From: Cryobacterium psychrophilum
GTDB lineage: Bacteria > Actinomycetota > Actinomycetes > Actinomycetales > Microbacteriaceae
Assembly (NCBI RefSeq): GCF_004365915.1
Contig: NZ_SODI01000001.1
Coordinates: 1 to 64,000 of the forward strand
DNA length: 64,000 bases
Direction of reading: 5' to 3'
The notes below the pieces were generated by a model, which searched no databases, was not told the origin of the DNA, and saw nothing but the letters and a program-made list of their open reading frames with translations. A program made the position numbers and the translations under genes. This document shows, in pieces, positions 1 to 7,652 of the stretch (the first letter of the stretch is position 1; every line of letters begins with the position of its first letter).

Positions 1-166
1 TGCGCAGGGCCTCCCGCACCGGCAGCCTGCTCGCGCCGAACCTCTCAGCAACGTCCTCCTGGCGGATCCGCGTGTCGGGCGGGTATTCACCGGCGAGGAT
101 GCTGGCGCGGATGCTGTCGGCGATGCGGGTGCTCGCGTTGCCGTCCCGGGTGGTTACTTTGCTCAT
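1..166 (-). CDS. GntR-family transcriptional regulator, N-terminal part (cut by window edge)
   Basis: Read on the minus strand from the ATG at 166, the sequence encodes about 55 residues of a GntR-type winged helix: a short polar N-terminus, then DSIRASILAGEYPPDTRIRQ, then VAERFGASRLPVREALR, which is the classic recognition-helix signature of the FadR/FCD branch. The gene continues beyond base 1, so the effector domain is unseen. It starts 11 bases after the VOC gene on the same strand and is probably co-transcribed with it. Its position opposite the dehydrogenase operon suggests that it controls both units from the 705-867 interval. The family call is firm; the effector is unknown. Confidence 0.85.
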   Translation of the reverse strand, partial: MSKVTTRDGNASTRIADSIRASILAGEYPPDTRIRQEDVAERFGASRLPVREALR

Positions 167-176
167 CTGCCAATTC

Positions 177-704
177 TCACTCACCGGGCCGCAGCGGGTG
201 CCACAGCAGCACCGGCGCGTCCTTCTCGTAGGCCTTGCCGTTCGGGAAGGAGACGAGCTCGAACTGCATGCCCCACGGGCTCAGGAAGTAGACCCAGCGC
301 TGGCCCTCACTGTACCGGGAGCTCGAGGTGGGCTCGCCGAGGATGCGTATGTTGTTGCTGCGCAGGTGCTCGAGTGCGGCATCCAGATCGTCGACGTAGA
401 AGCCGAGGTGGTGGCCGCCGAGGTCGCTGTTGCGGGGCTGGGGACGCTGCTCGTCGGCAGCGTCGTACTGGAAGACCTCGAAGTTGGGGCCGGTGCCGCA
501 GCGGTAGAACCGCAGCTCGCGCATGACGGTGCGCGGGTGCACATTGAGGTGGTCGGCCATCCAGGTGCCGGCGTCGTCGCGGTAAGGGCCGAGCGTATAG
601 ATGCGGTCACAGCCGATCACCCTGACGAAGAAGTCGTCCGCCTCGTCGAGGTCGGGGACGGTGAAGCCGATGTGCTCGGTGCCGCGTAGGCCCGGAATTC
701 CCAT
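177..704 (-). CDS. VOC (glyoxalase/extradiol dioxygenase fold) family protein
   Basis: This 175-residue protein has two beta-alpha-beta-beta-beta modules. The first (about 10-90) opens with TEHIGFTVPDLDEADDFF, and the second (about 95-155) with GGHHLGFYVDDLDAALEHL. Candidate metal ligands are the His near residue 11 and the His-His pair near 96 with a Glu close to the C-terminal strand (FELVSF). VOC proteins isomerise, hydrolyse or oxidise small metabolites on a divalent metal, and the sequence does not fix the substrate. It is transcribed with the downstream GntR gene and divergently from a 2-oxoacid dehydrogenase, so a role in the same acetoin- or oxoacid-like pathway is plausible but inferred. 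Confidence 0.8.
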   Translation of the reverse strand: MGIPGLRGTEHIGFTVPDLDEADDFFVRVIGCDRIYTLGPYRDDAGTWMADHLNVHPRTVMRELRFYRCGTGPNFEVFQYDAADEQRPQPRNSDLGGHHLGFYVDDLDAALEHLRSNNIRILGEPTSSSRYSEGQRWVYFLSPWGMQFELVSFPNGKAYEKDAPVLLWHPLRPGE

Positions 705-867
705 GCCAATCCTCCTTGATTGGATCCACTATAACGCCCAATGAATCGAATCGCGACATTGATTCGAGATTTGTTGTTGTGATTGGATGCAATCAAGAAG
801 TATGGTGGGTTGTGGACCCGCCCGGTGAATCACGGGCCGACCGATTTTCAATGGAGAAAGAGGAACG
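705..867. promoter_or_regulatory. Divergent promoter region with palindromic operator candidates
   Basis: The space between the VOC-gntR unit and the dehydrogenase operon holds two clear dyads. One is TCGAATC (746-752), 8 bases, GATTCGA (761-767). The other is TGATTG (780-785), 4 bases, CAATCA (790-795). A direct repeat of TGATTGGAT occurs at 717-725 and 780-788. These are natural candidate sites for the GntR protein encoded next door. A purine-rich ribosome binding site (AGAAAGAGGAA) precedes the ATG at 868. The assignment of the binding protein is inference. Confidence 0.5.
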
Positions 868-3054
868 ATGCCGAAAATGCACCGATTGGATCCAGCCGCA
901 CCGTGGGTGCAGATCACCACGACGCCCGCGGACTGGAAGGCGGCCGACCCGACGCTCCTCGCTGCAATGCTCGGTGAACTCCATCTCATCCGGGCCTTCG
1001 AGGAGACCGTGCTCGACCTCGCGGGCGAAGGCCTCGTGCACGGCCCGGCGCACTCGAGCATCGGCCAGGAGGGCGGCGCCGTCGGCTCAATCGTGGGCCT
1101 GAGGTCGACCGATGCCATCAACGGCTCCCACCGTGGCCACCACCAGTTTCTCGCCAAGGCGATCACCCACGTCTCGTCGGGCGAACTCGACCTGGCGAAC
1201 CTCGTGAGCGAGCCGATCCAGACCGTGCTGCAGCGCACCCTCGCGGAGATCCTCGGTCTCGCCCAGGGCTATTGCGCAGGTCGTGGTGGCTCCATGCATC
1301 TGCAGTGGTTCGAGGCGGGAGCCTTGGGCACCAACGCTATCGTGGGCGGCGGGGTGCCGCTTGGCGCGGGTAACGCCTGGGCGCAGAAGCACTCCGGCAC
1401 CAGCGACATCACGCTCAGTTACTTCGGCGACGGCGCCGTGAACATCGGCTCTGTGCTTGAGACGATGAACCTCGCCGCGGCGTGGAAGCTGCCGTTCGCT
1501 TTCATGATCGAGAACAACCTCTACGCTGTATCGACCTCAGTGCAGGAGGCCACTGCCGAGCCCCGGCTGTCTGGCCGCGGTCTCGGCTTCGCGATCCCGT
1601 CCTGGCGTGTCGACGGCATGGACCCGCTCGCTGTGCACCTCGCGATGCGACAGGCGGGAGAGGTCATGCGCTCGGGTGGTGGTCCCGCAGTCGTGGAGCT
1701 CGAGGTCTACCGCTTCTTCCACCAGAACGGCGCCTACCCCGGAAGCGCGTTCGGCTACCGATCGAAGGAGGAGGAGGCCTCGTGGCGCGCCCGCGATCCC
1801 CTCGAGCGCGTGGCGAAAGAGATGATCGCCCTCGGGCTCATCGACGAGGCGGGCGTCGCCTCCGTGCGGGAGCAGGCGCAGGCCGCTATGACGGATGCCG
1901 CCGCGCAGCTCACCGAGGCCGACCCGGAGTCGGCCGGCAAGCGTCGCATCCGCACCGAGCTGTGGCCCGATACCGACTTCGTCGACGTCGGCTTGCGCGG
2001 TGACACGAGTGAGCTTGCCGAGGCGCGCACCCTCGACCCGCTTCACTACGACGGGGAGCTGGAGCGCAAGAAGTTCGTGGAAGCTGTGGCCGCGGTCATG
2101 GACCGCCGCATGGACCAGGACGAGCGGATCGTCCTCATGGGCGAGGACATCCACCGGTTGGGCGGCGGCACGAACGGCGCCACGAAGGGACTGACGAAGC
2201 GCTATCCCGACCGGGTGCTCGGCACCCCGATCAGCGAGAACGCGTTCGCCGGCCTCGGCGGTGGCATGGCGCTGGACGGCCGCTTCCGCCCCGTCGTCGA
2301 GTTCATGTATCCCGACTTCCTCTGGGTCGCCGCCGATCAGGTGTTCAACCAGATCGGCAAGGCCCGCCACATGTTCGGCGGTGTGAACCCGGTGCCCCTC
2401 GTGCTGCGCACGAAGGTCGCAATGGGCTCCGGCTACGGATCGCAGCACCTCATGGACCCCGCCGGGATCTTTGCGACCAGCCCCGGCTGGCGCATCGTCG
2501 CACCGTCCACCGCGGCAGATTACATCGGCCTGATGAACGCGGCGCTCGCGCTGCAGGACCCGGTACTCGTTATCGAACACGTCGACCTTTACGGTCAGGC
2601 CGACGAGGTGCCGGCCGGCGACCTCGACTATCAACTGCCGTTCGGCAAGGCCGGAATTCGCCGCGCCGGCAACGACGTCACGGTCATCAGCTACCTCTCC
2701 ATGGTGCGCCATTCGCTGGAGGCCGTCGAGCAGACCGGCATTGACGCCGAGGTCATCGACCTGCGCTGGCTCGACGCGGCCTCGCTCGACTGGGACACCC
2801 TCGGCGAGAGCATCCGCAAGACCAACGCCGTTCTCATCGTCGAGCAGGGCGCACGCGGCACCTCGTATGGCGGCTGGCTCGCCGACGAGATCCAGCGACG
2901 TTTCTTCGACTGGCTCGACCAGCCCATCGAACGCGTCACGGGCGGCGAAGCATCGCCGAGCATCTCCCGCGTGCTCGAGCGCGCGGCGATCGCCCGCACC
3001 GAAGAGGTCGTCGCCGGCCTCGAGCGCGTTCGCGCGGGAATGGGAGAGCGCTGA
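868..3054 (+). CDS. Thiamine-dependent 2-oxoacid dehydrogenase E1, alpha and beta subunits fused
   Basis: The 728-residue protein joins an E1-alpha-like half (about 30-350) to an E1-beta-like half (about 390-728). The alpha half has the thiamine-diphosphate motif GDGAVNIGSVLETMNLA followed by MIENN, and the substrate-loop region GSHRGHHQFLAKA. The beta half has MGEDIHRLGG, GTPISENAFAGLGGGMA and a C-terminal EQGARGTSYGGWLADEI stretch. It decarboxylates a 2-oxo acid and passes the acyl group to the lipoyl arm of E2. The stop codon overlaps the ATG of the E2 gene by one base. No E3 gene follows, so dihydrolipoyl dehydrogenase must come from elsewhere. The substrate (pyruvate, acetoin or a branched oxoacid) cannot be decided from sequence; acetoin-type is a reasonable guess given the VOC neighbour. 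Confidence 0.88.
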   Translation: MPKMHRLDPAAPWVQITTTPADWKAADPTLLAAMLGELHLIRAFEETVLDLAGEGLVHGPAHSSIGQEGGAVGSIVGLRSTDAINGSHRGHHQFLAKAITHVSSGELDLANLVSEPIQTVLQRTLAEILGLAQGYCAGRGGSMHLQWFEAGALGTNAIVGGGVPLGAGNAWAQKHSGTSDITLSYFGDGAVNIGSVLETMNLAAAWKLPFAFMIENNLYAVSTSVQEATAEPRLSGRGLGFAIPSWRVDGMDPLAVHLAMRQAGEVMRSGGGPAVVELEVYRFFHQNGAYPGSAFGYRSKEEEASWRARDPLERVAKEMIALGLIDEAGVASVREQAQAAMTDAAAQLTEADPESAGKRRIRTELWPDTDFVDVGLRGDTSELAEARTLDPLHYDGELERKKFVEAVAAVMDRRMDQDERIVLMGEDIHRLGGGTNGATKGLTKRYPDRVLGTPISENAFAGLGGGMALDGRFRPVVEFMYPDFLWVAADQVFNQIGKARHMFGGVNPVPLVLRTKVAMGSGYGSQHLMDPAGIFATSPGWRIVAPSTAADYIGLMNAALALQDPVLVIEHVDLYGQADEVPAGDLDYQLPFGKAGIRRAGNDVTVISYLSMVRHSLEAVEQTGIDAEVIDLRWLDAASLDWDTLGESIRKTNAVLIVEQGARGTSYGGWLADEIQRRFFDWLDQPIERVTGGEASPSISRVLERAAIARTEEVVAGLERVRAGMGER

Positions 3055-4388
3055 TGGCCACTCTGATTCGAATGCCCGAGGTGCTCGCGGGCAGCGAGGA
3101 TGCCGCCATCCAGACCTGGCTCGTCAGCGTGGGGCAGGCGATCGCGGTCGGCGTGCCACTGGCCGAGGTCGAGACCGAGAAGGCGATCGTCGAATATGCG
3201 GCCGAGACCGAGGGCACCGTGCTGCGGTTGCTCGTCGCCGAGGGTGAGCCGGTCGCGGTCGGAACCCCGATCGCGGTCGTCGGCGCCGAGGGCGAGAACA
3301 TCGACGACATGCTGGGCGACAGCCCGGCCGCGGTGCCTGCGTCTGCCAATGCGGTACCGAGCGAGGTGGTCGCTGCGGCGGCCCCCGAGCCCGAAACCGC
3401 GCCGGAGCCGGGGGAGTCCCCGCTCGCATCCGCCCCCACCGAGCTCGACGGTAGCCACGGGCAGGGCGATCACGCGCCGGGCAACGGCGAACGCCGCTTC
3501 GCGAGCCCACTCGTTCGCCGGCTCGTCAAGGAGCGCGGGCTCGACCTGTCGGGCGTGCGCGGCACCGGCCCCGGCGGCCGAATCGTCCGGCGCGACATCG
3601 AGGGGCTCGCGACTGCCCTGGAAAATCCAGCAGCTCCAGCAGCTCCGGCCGTGGCTGCCGCCGCGGCTCCCGCACCGGCCAGCGCGGCTCAAGCCGTTCC
3701 GGCGGAATCCGGGGGAGTCGACATCCCGCACACGGCCATGCGCCGGGCGATCGCGCGCAGGCTCACCGAGAGCAAATCGACCGTTCCGCATTTCTACCTC
3801 GTGGCCGACTGCCGGGTCGACACACTCATCGCCTTGCGTGCGACCGTCAACAGCGGGGGCTCCGTCAAAGTCTCGCTCAACGACTTCGTTGTCAAGGCGG
3901 CGGCAGCGGCATTCCAGGACGTGCCCGAGGCCAATGCGACGTGGGGTGAGACGGCCATCCGTCGGCACGACTCGGTCGACATGTCGGTCGCGGTCGGCAT
4001 CGACGGGGGCCTGGTCACGCCGGTCCTCCGCGCCGTGCAGACACTGTCCCTCACCGAGATCAGCCGTTCGATCGGCGACCTCGCTGAGCGTGCCCGGGCA
4101 GGGAAACTCCGCCAGCACGAGCTCGAAGGCGGCAGCTTCGCGATCTCCAACCTCGGAATGTACGGGGTCACCGAGTTCTCGGCGATCATCAACCCGCCGC
4201 AGTCGGCGATCCTCGCGGTCGGCCTCGCCCGGCAGCTTCCCGTGGTCGTCGACGGGGCGATTCAGGTGGGAACCGTCATGACGGTGACCCTCTCGGCCGA
4301 CCACCGGGTGCTCGACGGTGTGCTCGCGGCACAGTGGCTCGCGGCGTTTGTCCGGAGGATCGAGAATCCGATCACGATCCTGATCTAG
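3054..4388 (+). CDS. Dihydrolipoamide acyltransferase (E2) of the 2-oxoacid dehydrogenase complex
   Basis: The 444-residue protein has an N-terminal lipoyl domain with the lipoylation lysine at K43 in EVETEKAIVEY. A Pro/Ala/Glu-rich linker follows, then a peripheral-subunit-binding domain (about 145-180, with ASPLVRRLVKERGLDLSGV and GTGPGGRIVRRDI). A second Ala-Pro linker leads to the catalytic domain (about 225-444), which carries the His-Asp pair of HRVLDG near 417-422. It transfers acyl groups from E1 to CoA. It is translationally coupled to the E1 gene (TGATG). A single lipoyl domain and the length are usual for the family. It depends on lipoate made by LipB/LipA, encoded at 15.4-17.0 kb. 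Confidence 0.9.
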   Translation: MATLIRMPEVLAGSEDAAIQTWLVSVGQAIAVGVPLAEVETEKAIVEYAAETEGTVLRLLVAEGEPVAVGTPIAVVGAEGENIDDMLGDSPAAVPASANAVPSEVVAAAAPEPETAPEPGESPLASAPTELDGSHGQGDHAPGNGERRFASPLVRRLVKERGLDLSGVRGTGPGGRIVRRDIEGLATALENPAAPAAPAVAAAAAPAPASAAQAVPAESGGVDIPHTAMRRAIARRLTESKSTVPHFYLVADCRVDTLIALRATVNSGGSVKVSLNDFVVKAAAAAFQDVPEANATWGETAIRRHDSVDMSVAVGIDGGLVTPVLRAVQTLSLTEISRSIGDLAERARAGKLRQHELEGGSFAISNLGMYGVTEFSAIINPPQSAILAVGLARQLPVVVDGAIQVGTVMTVTLSADHRVLDGVLAAQWLAAFVRRIENPITILI

Positions 4389-4389
4389 C

Positions 4390-4419
4390 AGACGGGAATA
4401 CCTCCCCGGTCTACTTTTT
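4390..4419 (+). terminator. Possible rho-independent terminator after E2
   Basis: An imperfect stem (AGACGGG against CCCGGTCT, with a loop of about seven bases) is followed within two bases by TTTTT, right after the E2 stop codon. The stem is not perfect, so the call is tentative. Beyond it, 4420-4634 shows no supportable gene. Confidence 0.4.
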
Positions 4420-4634
4420 CGCGAGCGTTGCTGTGTTTTCAACGAGCAGGCTTTCAACCTGCGCGTCAAAACTGAGATGACATGAATCATGGAAACGTCA
4501 CACGTGGCACAGGAACTCGGTCCAGCTGATGAGCTCCGAATCCGTGGTCTTCGACGAAGGAACTTTCGCGTTGTTTTTGGATCACTACCTTTCGTTCGAT
4601 CGTGGTTGACGCTTCCGTTCGTACCGCACGGAGA

Positions 4635-5410
4635 TTAACGGTGCTCGCCGCGCACTGTAGAAAGATGCGAGCTGGGTGCGTCCAGGTAGCGGTGTTGACG
4701 CGGGCGGGGGCCACGGTCGGAGTAGTCGATGGGGCCTGTGGCTGCGTTCTCGGGGTAGGCGGTGGCGGAGACTTTGACCGCGACCATGTCGGGGATATTC
4801 CGGTCGGTCAGCTCGCTGCGGAACGCGGTGATCTCGCCATCGCCGGCGTCGCCGTCATGATCTTCCGTCGGTAACCCCAGACGCCGAGTTCGTCGATCAT
4901 CTCCAACGCCATCGCCCATTTCGTGCGGTGCCGTTGCACGTCCGGGATCTGCGCTTTGGCCCGGCGGGCTGCGACCGTTTCGACTTGCTCGTTCGTGTCC
5001 GCGCAGGTGTCGCCCCATGCCTCTGGCACATACAACCGCCAGTCCAGCGGGCACGACGCCTTGTCGGTGGCCGCGTGGATACTGACGGCGATTTGGCAGT
5101 TGCCGATCTTCCCGAGAGCGCCCGAATACTGCCGGGACACGCTGGGCGAAGAGATGCCGTCTGTCTTGAACCCGGTGTCGTCGACCACCCACGCGTCGGG
5201 GCCGATCACTTCGACGGCTTTGCGTACCAGGACCCGGCGCACCGGCTCCACCTTCCACGGCCACGCGCACAAGAACTGCTGCAGCTGCTGATAATCGACC
5301 CCGAGCCGGCCACCCATCGGCTGCATCGATTTCCGCCGCCCGTCGAGCATCAAACCGTGTACATACAGGCAACAGGTTGCAGTCAGGATTAAAAGCCGAC
5401 ACGCCGACAT
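4635..5410 (-). pseudogene. IS701-family transposase, N-terminal two thirds, frameshifted
   Basis: Reading the minus strand from about 5410, the protein contains hallmarks of IS701 transposases: YVHGLMLDGRRKSMQPM, then AWVVDDTGFKTDG around the first catalytic Asp, then RQYSGALGKIGNCQIAVS and SCPLDWRLYVPEAWG. Near 4840-4860 the homology changes frame and continues as GEITAFRSELTDRNIPDMV and then a PYSGRGRPP-like stretch (YSDRGRPRPRQHRYLDAP), before ending at 4635. The C-terminal quarter is absent here, and the N-terminus before YVHGL looks abnormal. This is a decayed insertion sequence. A separate C-terminal fragment of the same family lies at 6650-6800. Confidence 0.8.
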
Positions 5411-5668
5411 AACCTAGGATTACTAGGGCCCCGGGCCCGATAGGCCATCGACGGACACTCACCAAACTCGGCGTGACTGCGGACTCTCACGATCAATGAA
5501 GCCAGAGATGAGGCCAATCCCGAACCGACGCCAGCCCTGAGCGCAGAGAACCAGAAGGCGGGTCCGACGGCTCGGCGTGGCCCGACTGACCCGCGCCGTC
5601 GCCCGCAAGCTACCGCGCTGGGGCGGCCAGCTTCGCGCCGAGCGGGACGCCGACTGGGCGCTCCAGCG

Positions 5669-6601
5669 TCATCGCCCGAAGACGTCGCCTGCGAGGTACT
5701 TCAGCCCAGTGTCAACCGCGACCGTGCAGACGGTCTTCCCCGGTCCGAACTCCTGGGCCACCGCGATCGCCCCGGCGATATTGCACCCACTCGACACGCC
5801 CGCGAGTAGTCCCTCCTCCCGGGCCAGGCGGCGAGTCATCTCCAGGCCGTCGGCCTCGTCGACCAGTCGCACCTCGTCGTAGCAGTCAGCGTCGAGCAGC
5901 GGCGGGATGAACCCGATGCCGATGCCTTCGACGTCGTGCGAGCCTGGCTCGCCGCCCGTGATCACGGGCGACTGCGACAGCTCGAGCAGCACCATCCGCG
6001 CGTGGCTGCCACCCTCACGCAACGCGTTCGAGACACCCATCGTCAGCCCGGCCGTCCCGACCGTCGCGCAGAACGCGTCAATCGGCACGTCGACCTGCGC
6101 GAGGAGCTCTTTGCCGACCTGGCGATAGCCGTCGAGCGCGTCGCGGTTGTTCAGCTGGTCGGTCCAGTACGTGTTGGGCTCCGCGGCGTACTCCGCGGCT
6201 TTCGCGATCATCCTCGGCACGAGGTCCGGCGTGATCTTGCCACCGACGCTCTCCACTATCGTCAGCTCCGCGCCGAACGCGACCATCGTGCGCAGCTTCT
6301 CCTCGGCCACCGCGTCGGAGCTGACTACTCGAAACCGGTATCCCTTCACCGCACAGACGTACGCGAGCGACCCGCCCGTGCTGCCACCCGTGTACTCGAC
6401 GACCGTCATGCCCGGGCGGAGGTCGCCCCGGCGTTCGGCGGCTTCGATCATCGCCAGCGCCATCCGGTCCTTGTAGGACCCGGTGGGGCTGAACCACTCC
6501 AGCTTCACCAAGACGTCCGCCGCGCCGTCGGGAACGACGCTTGACAGCCGAACCACCGGTGTGTTCCCAAGCGTGCGGAGCATGGAATCCCGAACGGCCA
6601 T
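5669..6601 (-). CDS. PLP-dependent enzyme of the cysteine synthase family
   Basis: The 310-residue protein is a fold-type II PLP enzyme. The Schiff-base lysine lies in SPTGSYKDRMA (about residue 44). A substrate-binding loop TGGSTGGSLAY follows, and the phosphate-binding loop GTVGTAGLTMG is near 190. Near the C-terminus GVSSGCNIAGAI matches the conserved Ser of the CysK/CBS group. Such enzymes do beta-replacement on O-acetylserine, O-phosphoserine or related substrates. The exact substrate cannot be read here, because the canonical TSGNTG loop is replaced. The gene is flanked by two IS701 relics and stands alone, so it may have been carried in with mobile DNA. The 5411-5668 interval behind it shows no recognisable gene. 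Confidence 0.8.
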   Translation of the reverse strand: MAVRDSMLRTLGNTPVVRLSSVVPDGAADVLVKLEWFSPTGSYKDRMALAMIEAAERRGDLRPGMTVVEYTGGSTGGSLAYVCAVKGYRFRVVSSDAVAEEKLRTMVAFGAELTIVESVGGKITPDLVPRMIAKAAEYAAEPNTYWTDQLNNRDALDGYRQVGKELLAQVDVPIDAFCATVGTAGLTMGVSNALREGGSHARMVLLELSQSPVITGGEPGSHDVEGIGIGFIPPLLDADCYDEVRLVDEADGLEMTRRLAREEGLLAGVSSGCNIAGAIAVAQEFGPGKTVCTVAVDTGLKYLAGDVFGR

Positions 6602-6649
6602 CGGACACCTCTGTCTCTGGGGCCGCAGGAGGGCAGCCTGAAATTCACT

Positions 6650-6800
6650 TTAGCCTGCCTCCACCGTATGGTCGAGTCCGAGTCCTGCTCTCAGTTCCCG
6701 GTGGTCGTGCTCGATGCGCCAGCGGATTTTCGCTATTCGGACGAGTTCCTTTAGCGGGGGTGTCTCCGGCAGGGTCGAGAGCCAGTAGTCGGTCGGTGCG
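6650..6800 (-). pseudogene. IS701-family transposase, C-terminal fragment
   Basis: On the minus strand, 6800 to 6650 encodes PTDYWLSTLPETPPLKEL, then VRIAKIRWRIEHDHRELRAG and LGLDHTVEAG, then a TAA. This is the conserved C-terminal region of IS701 transposases, around the catalytic Glu (RWRIEHD). The fragment begins abruptly at about 6800, exactly where an Abi-like reading frame starts on the plus strand. It lies upstream, in transcription sense, of the N-terminal fragment at 4635-5410, so the two are not simply one element split by an insertion. Confidence 0.8.
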
Positions 6801-7055
6801 GGCTATTATCGACTCACTGGCTATCTCTACCCGCTCCGCGAGTCGGAGCCGTACCTGGATGATCAAGGCCGCAGCAGAGCCCGCATCCTTAACCACTATC
6901 GTGCTGGCACTTCGACAGAATATGCGGTAGCCCTCATCGATTTTGATCGTCGTCTGCGGGTGCTAGTTCTTGATGGCATTGAACGAATTGAGATCTCTTT
7001 TCGCATGCAGGTCGGGTACGGCGCAGGAGTACCAGAACGTGTTCGTAACCTATGA
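6801..7055 (+). pseudogene. Abi-family (AbiD/AbiF, Abi_2) phage-resistance protein fragment
   Basis: The plus strand from 6801 encodes GYYRLTGYLYPLRES, then about 25 residues later YAVALIDFDRRLRVLVLDGI and ERIEISFRMQVGYGAG, ending at a TGA at 7053. The YYRLSGY-type opening and the DFDRxLRxLxLDAIERIE motif are diagnostic of Abi_2 (abortive infection) proteins. The N-terminal third is missing: an in-frame TAG lies at 6786, and the sequence upstream belongs to an IS701 relic. About 100 C-terminal residues are also missing. This is a dead remnant of a defence gene. Confidence 0.75.
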
Positions 7056-7089
7056 CAAGGGCGGCTCGCACGGCTTCCCGTGGTACTCA

Positions 7090-7480
7090 TTCACGAGCGC
7101 ACAGATCACCAAAGACCCCGACGTGTTCGACTTGCTCGATCTCACCAGAGACGTTGCCGAACGCGACCTGAAACAGTCCCTGGATGGACCGCATTGTCGA
7201 GAAACTCCGCGAGCTCGGTGCCGACTTCGCGTTCGTCGGCCGGCCAGTCCACTTCTTCGTGGCCGGCGATGACTTCTACGTCGACCTGTTGTTCTGTCAC
7301 GTCATGCAATTCCGCGACGTCATCGAAGAGCTCAAGACCGGGAAGTTCCAGCCCGAATACCCCGGCAAGCTCGGCTTCTACATCTCCGTCGTCGACGACA
7401 GAATCCGTCTTGCTACCCAACCCAGCCACAAGTCCGTTTCCTCCAGCCACAACGCCGCGCAGCGGCTCCACAGCTCGTAA
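7090..7480 (+). pseudogene. DUF1016/YhcG-type PDDEXK nuclease, C-terminal relic with frameshift
   Basis: From about 7105 one frame encodes ITKDPDVFDLLDLTRDVAER. The homology then jumps frame near 7185 to LRELGADFAFVGRPVHFFVA, GDDFYVDLLFCHVMQFRDVI and EELKTGKFQPEYPGKLGFYI. This is the PDDEXK-like nuclease core of DUF1016 proteins (Asp of DLLF, then ExK in EELK). Downstream the frame degenerates before the usual conclusion. These proteins accompany restriction-modification and other defence loci. The relic directly follows the Abi fragment, so a defence island once stood here. Confidence 0.75.
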
Positions 7481-7590
7481 AGCTTTAGTTTTCTGAGACA
7501 CCTCATGGGCGCAGATGTCGGGAAACCATGGCTCGCGACAGGCCTATTGCGATCGAGTGGGGATGCGGAGCTGCGAGACATGCGCGCCTG

Positions 7591-7652
7591 ACTTGCAGCG
7601 CTATGTGACCGCTTTTCAGCATCGCGAAATGGCCGTCGGGGCTTTGTCTTAC
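7591..7652 (+). repeat. 62-nt degenerate direct repeat, copy 1
   Basis: This 62-base stretch aligns without gaps to 10719-10780 with 47 of 62 identical positions (my count). It ends exactly at the 5-bp target duplication of the IS1380 element. No coding function is apparent. Around it, 7481-7590 shows no gene. Confidence 0.6.

Noticed and set aside
1537..2712. 391-residue minus-strand frame opposite the E1 gene
   Set aside because: Antisense shadow of a well-supported enzyme gene.
2691..4490. 600-residue minus-strand frame opposite the E2 gene
   Set aside because: It has no family resemblance and an Arg/Gly/Asp composition typical of antisense shadows in GC-rich DNA; E1 and E2 on plus explain the region.
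4635..5465. Long minus-strand frame of 276 residues over the IS701 relic
   Set aside because: Most of it is an out-of-frame shadow rich in Arg/Gly; only its last ~60 residues match IS701, which is explained by a frameshift in the transposase.
6645..6896. Small minus-strand frame ahead of the PLP gene
   Set aside because: It overlaps the IS701 C-terminal fragment in another frame and shows no homology of its own.
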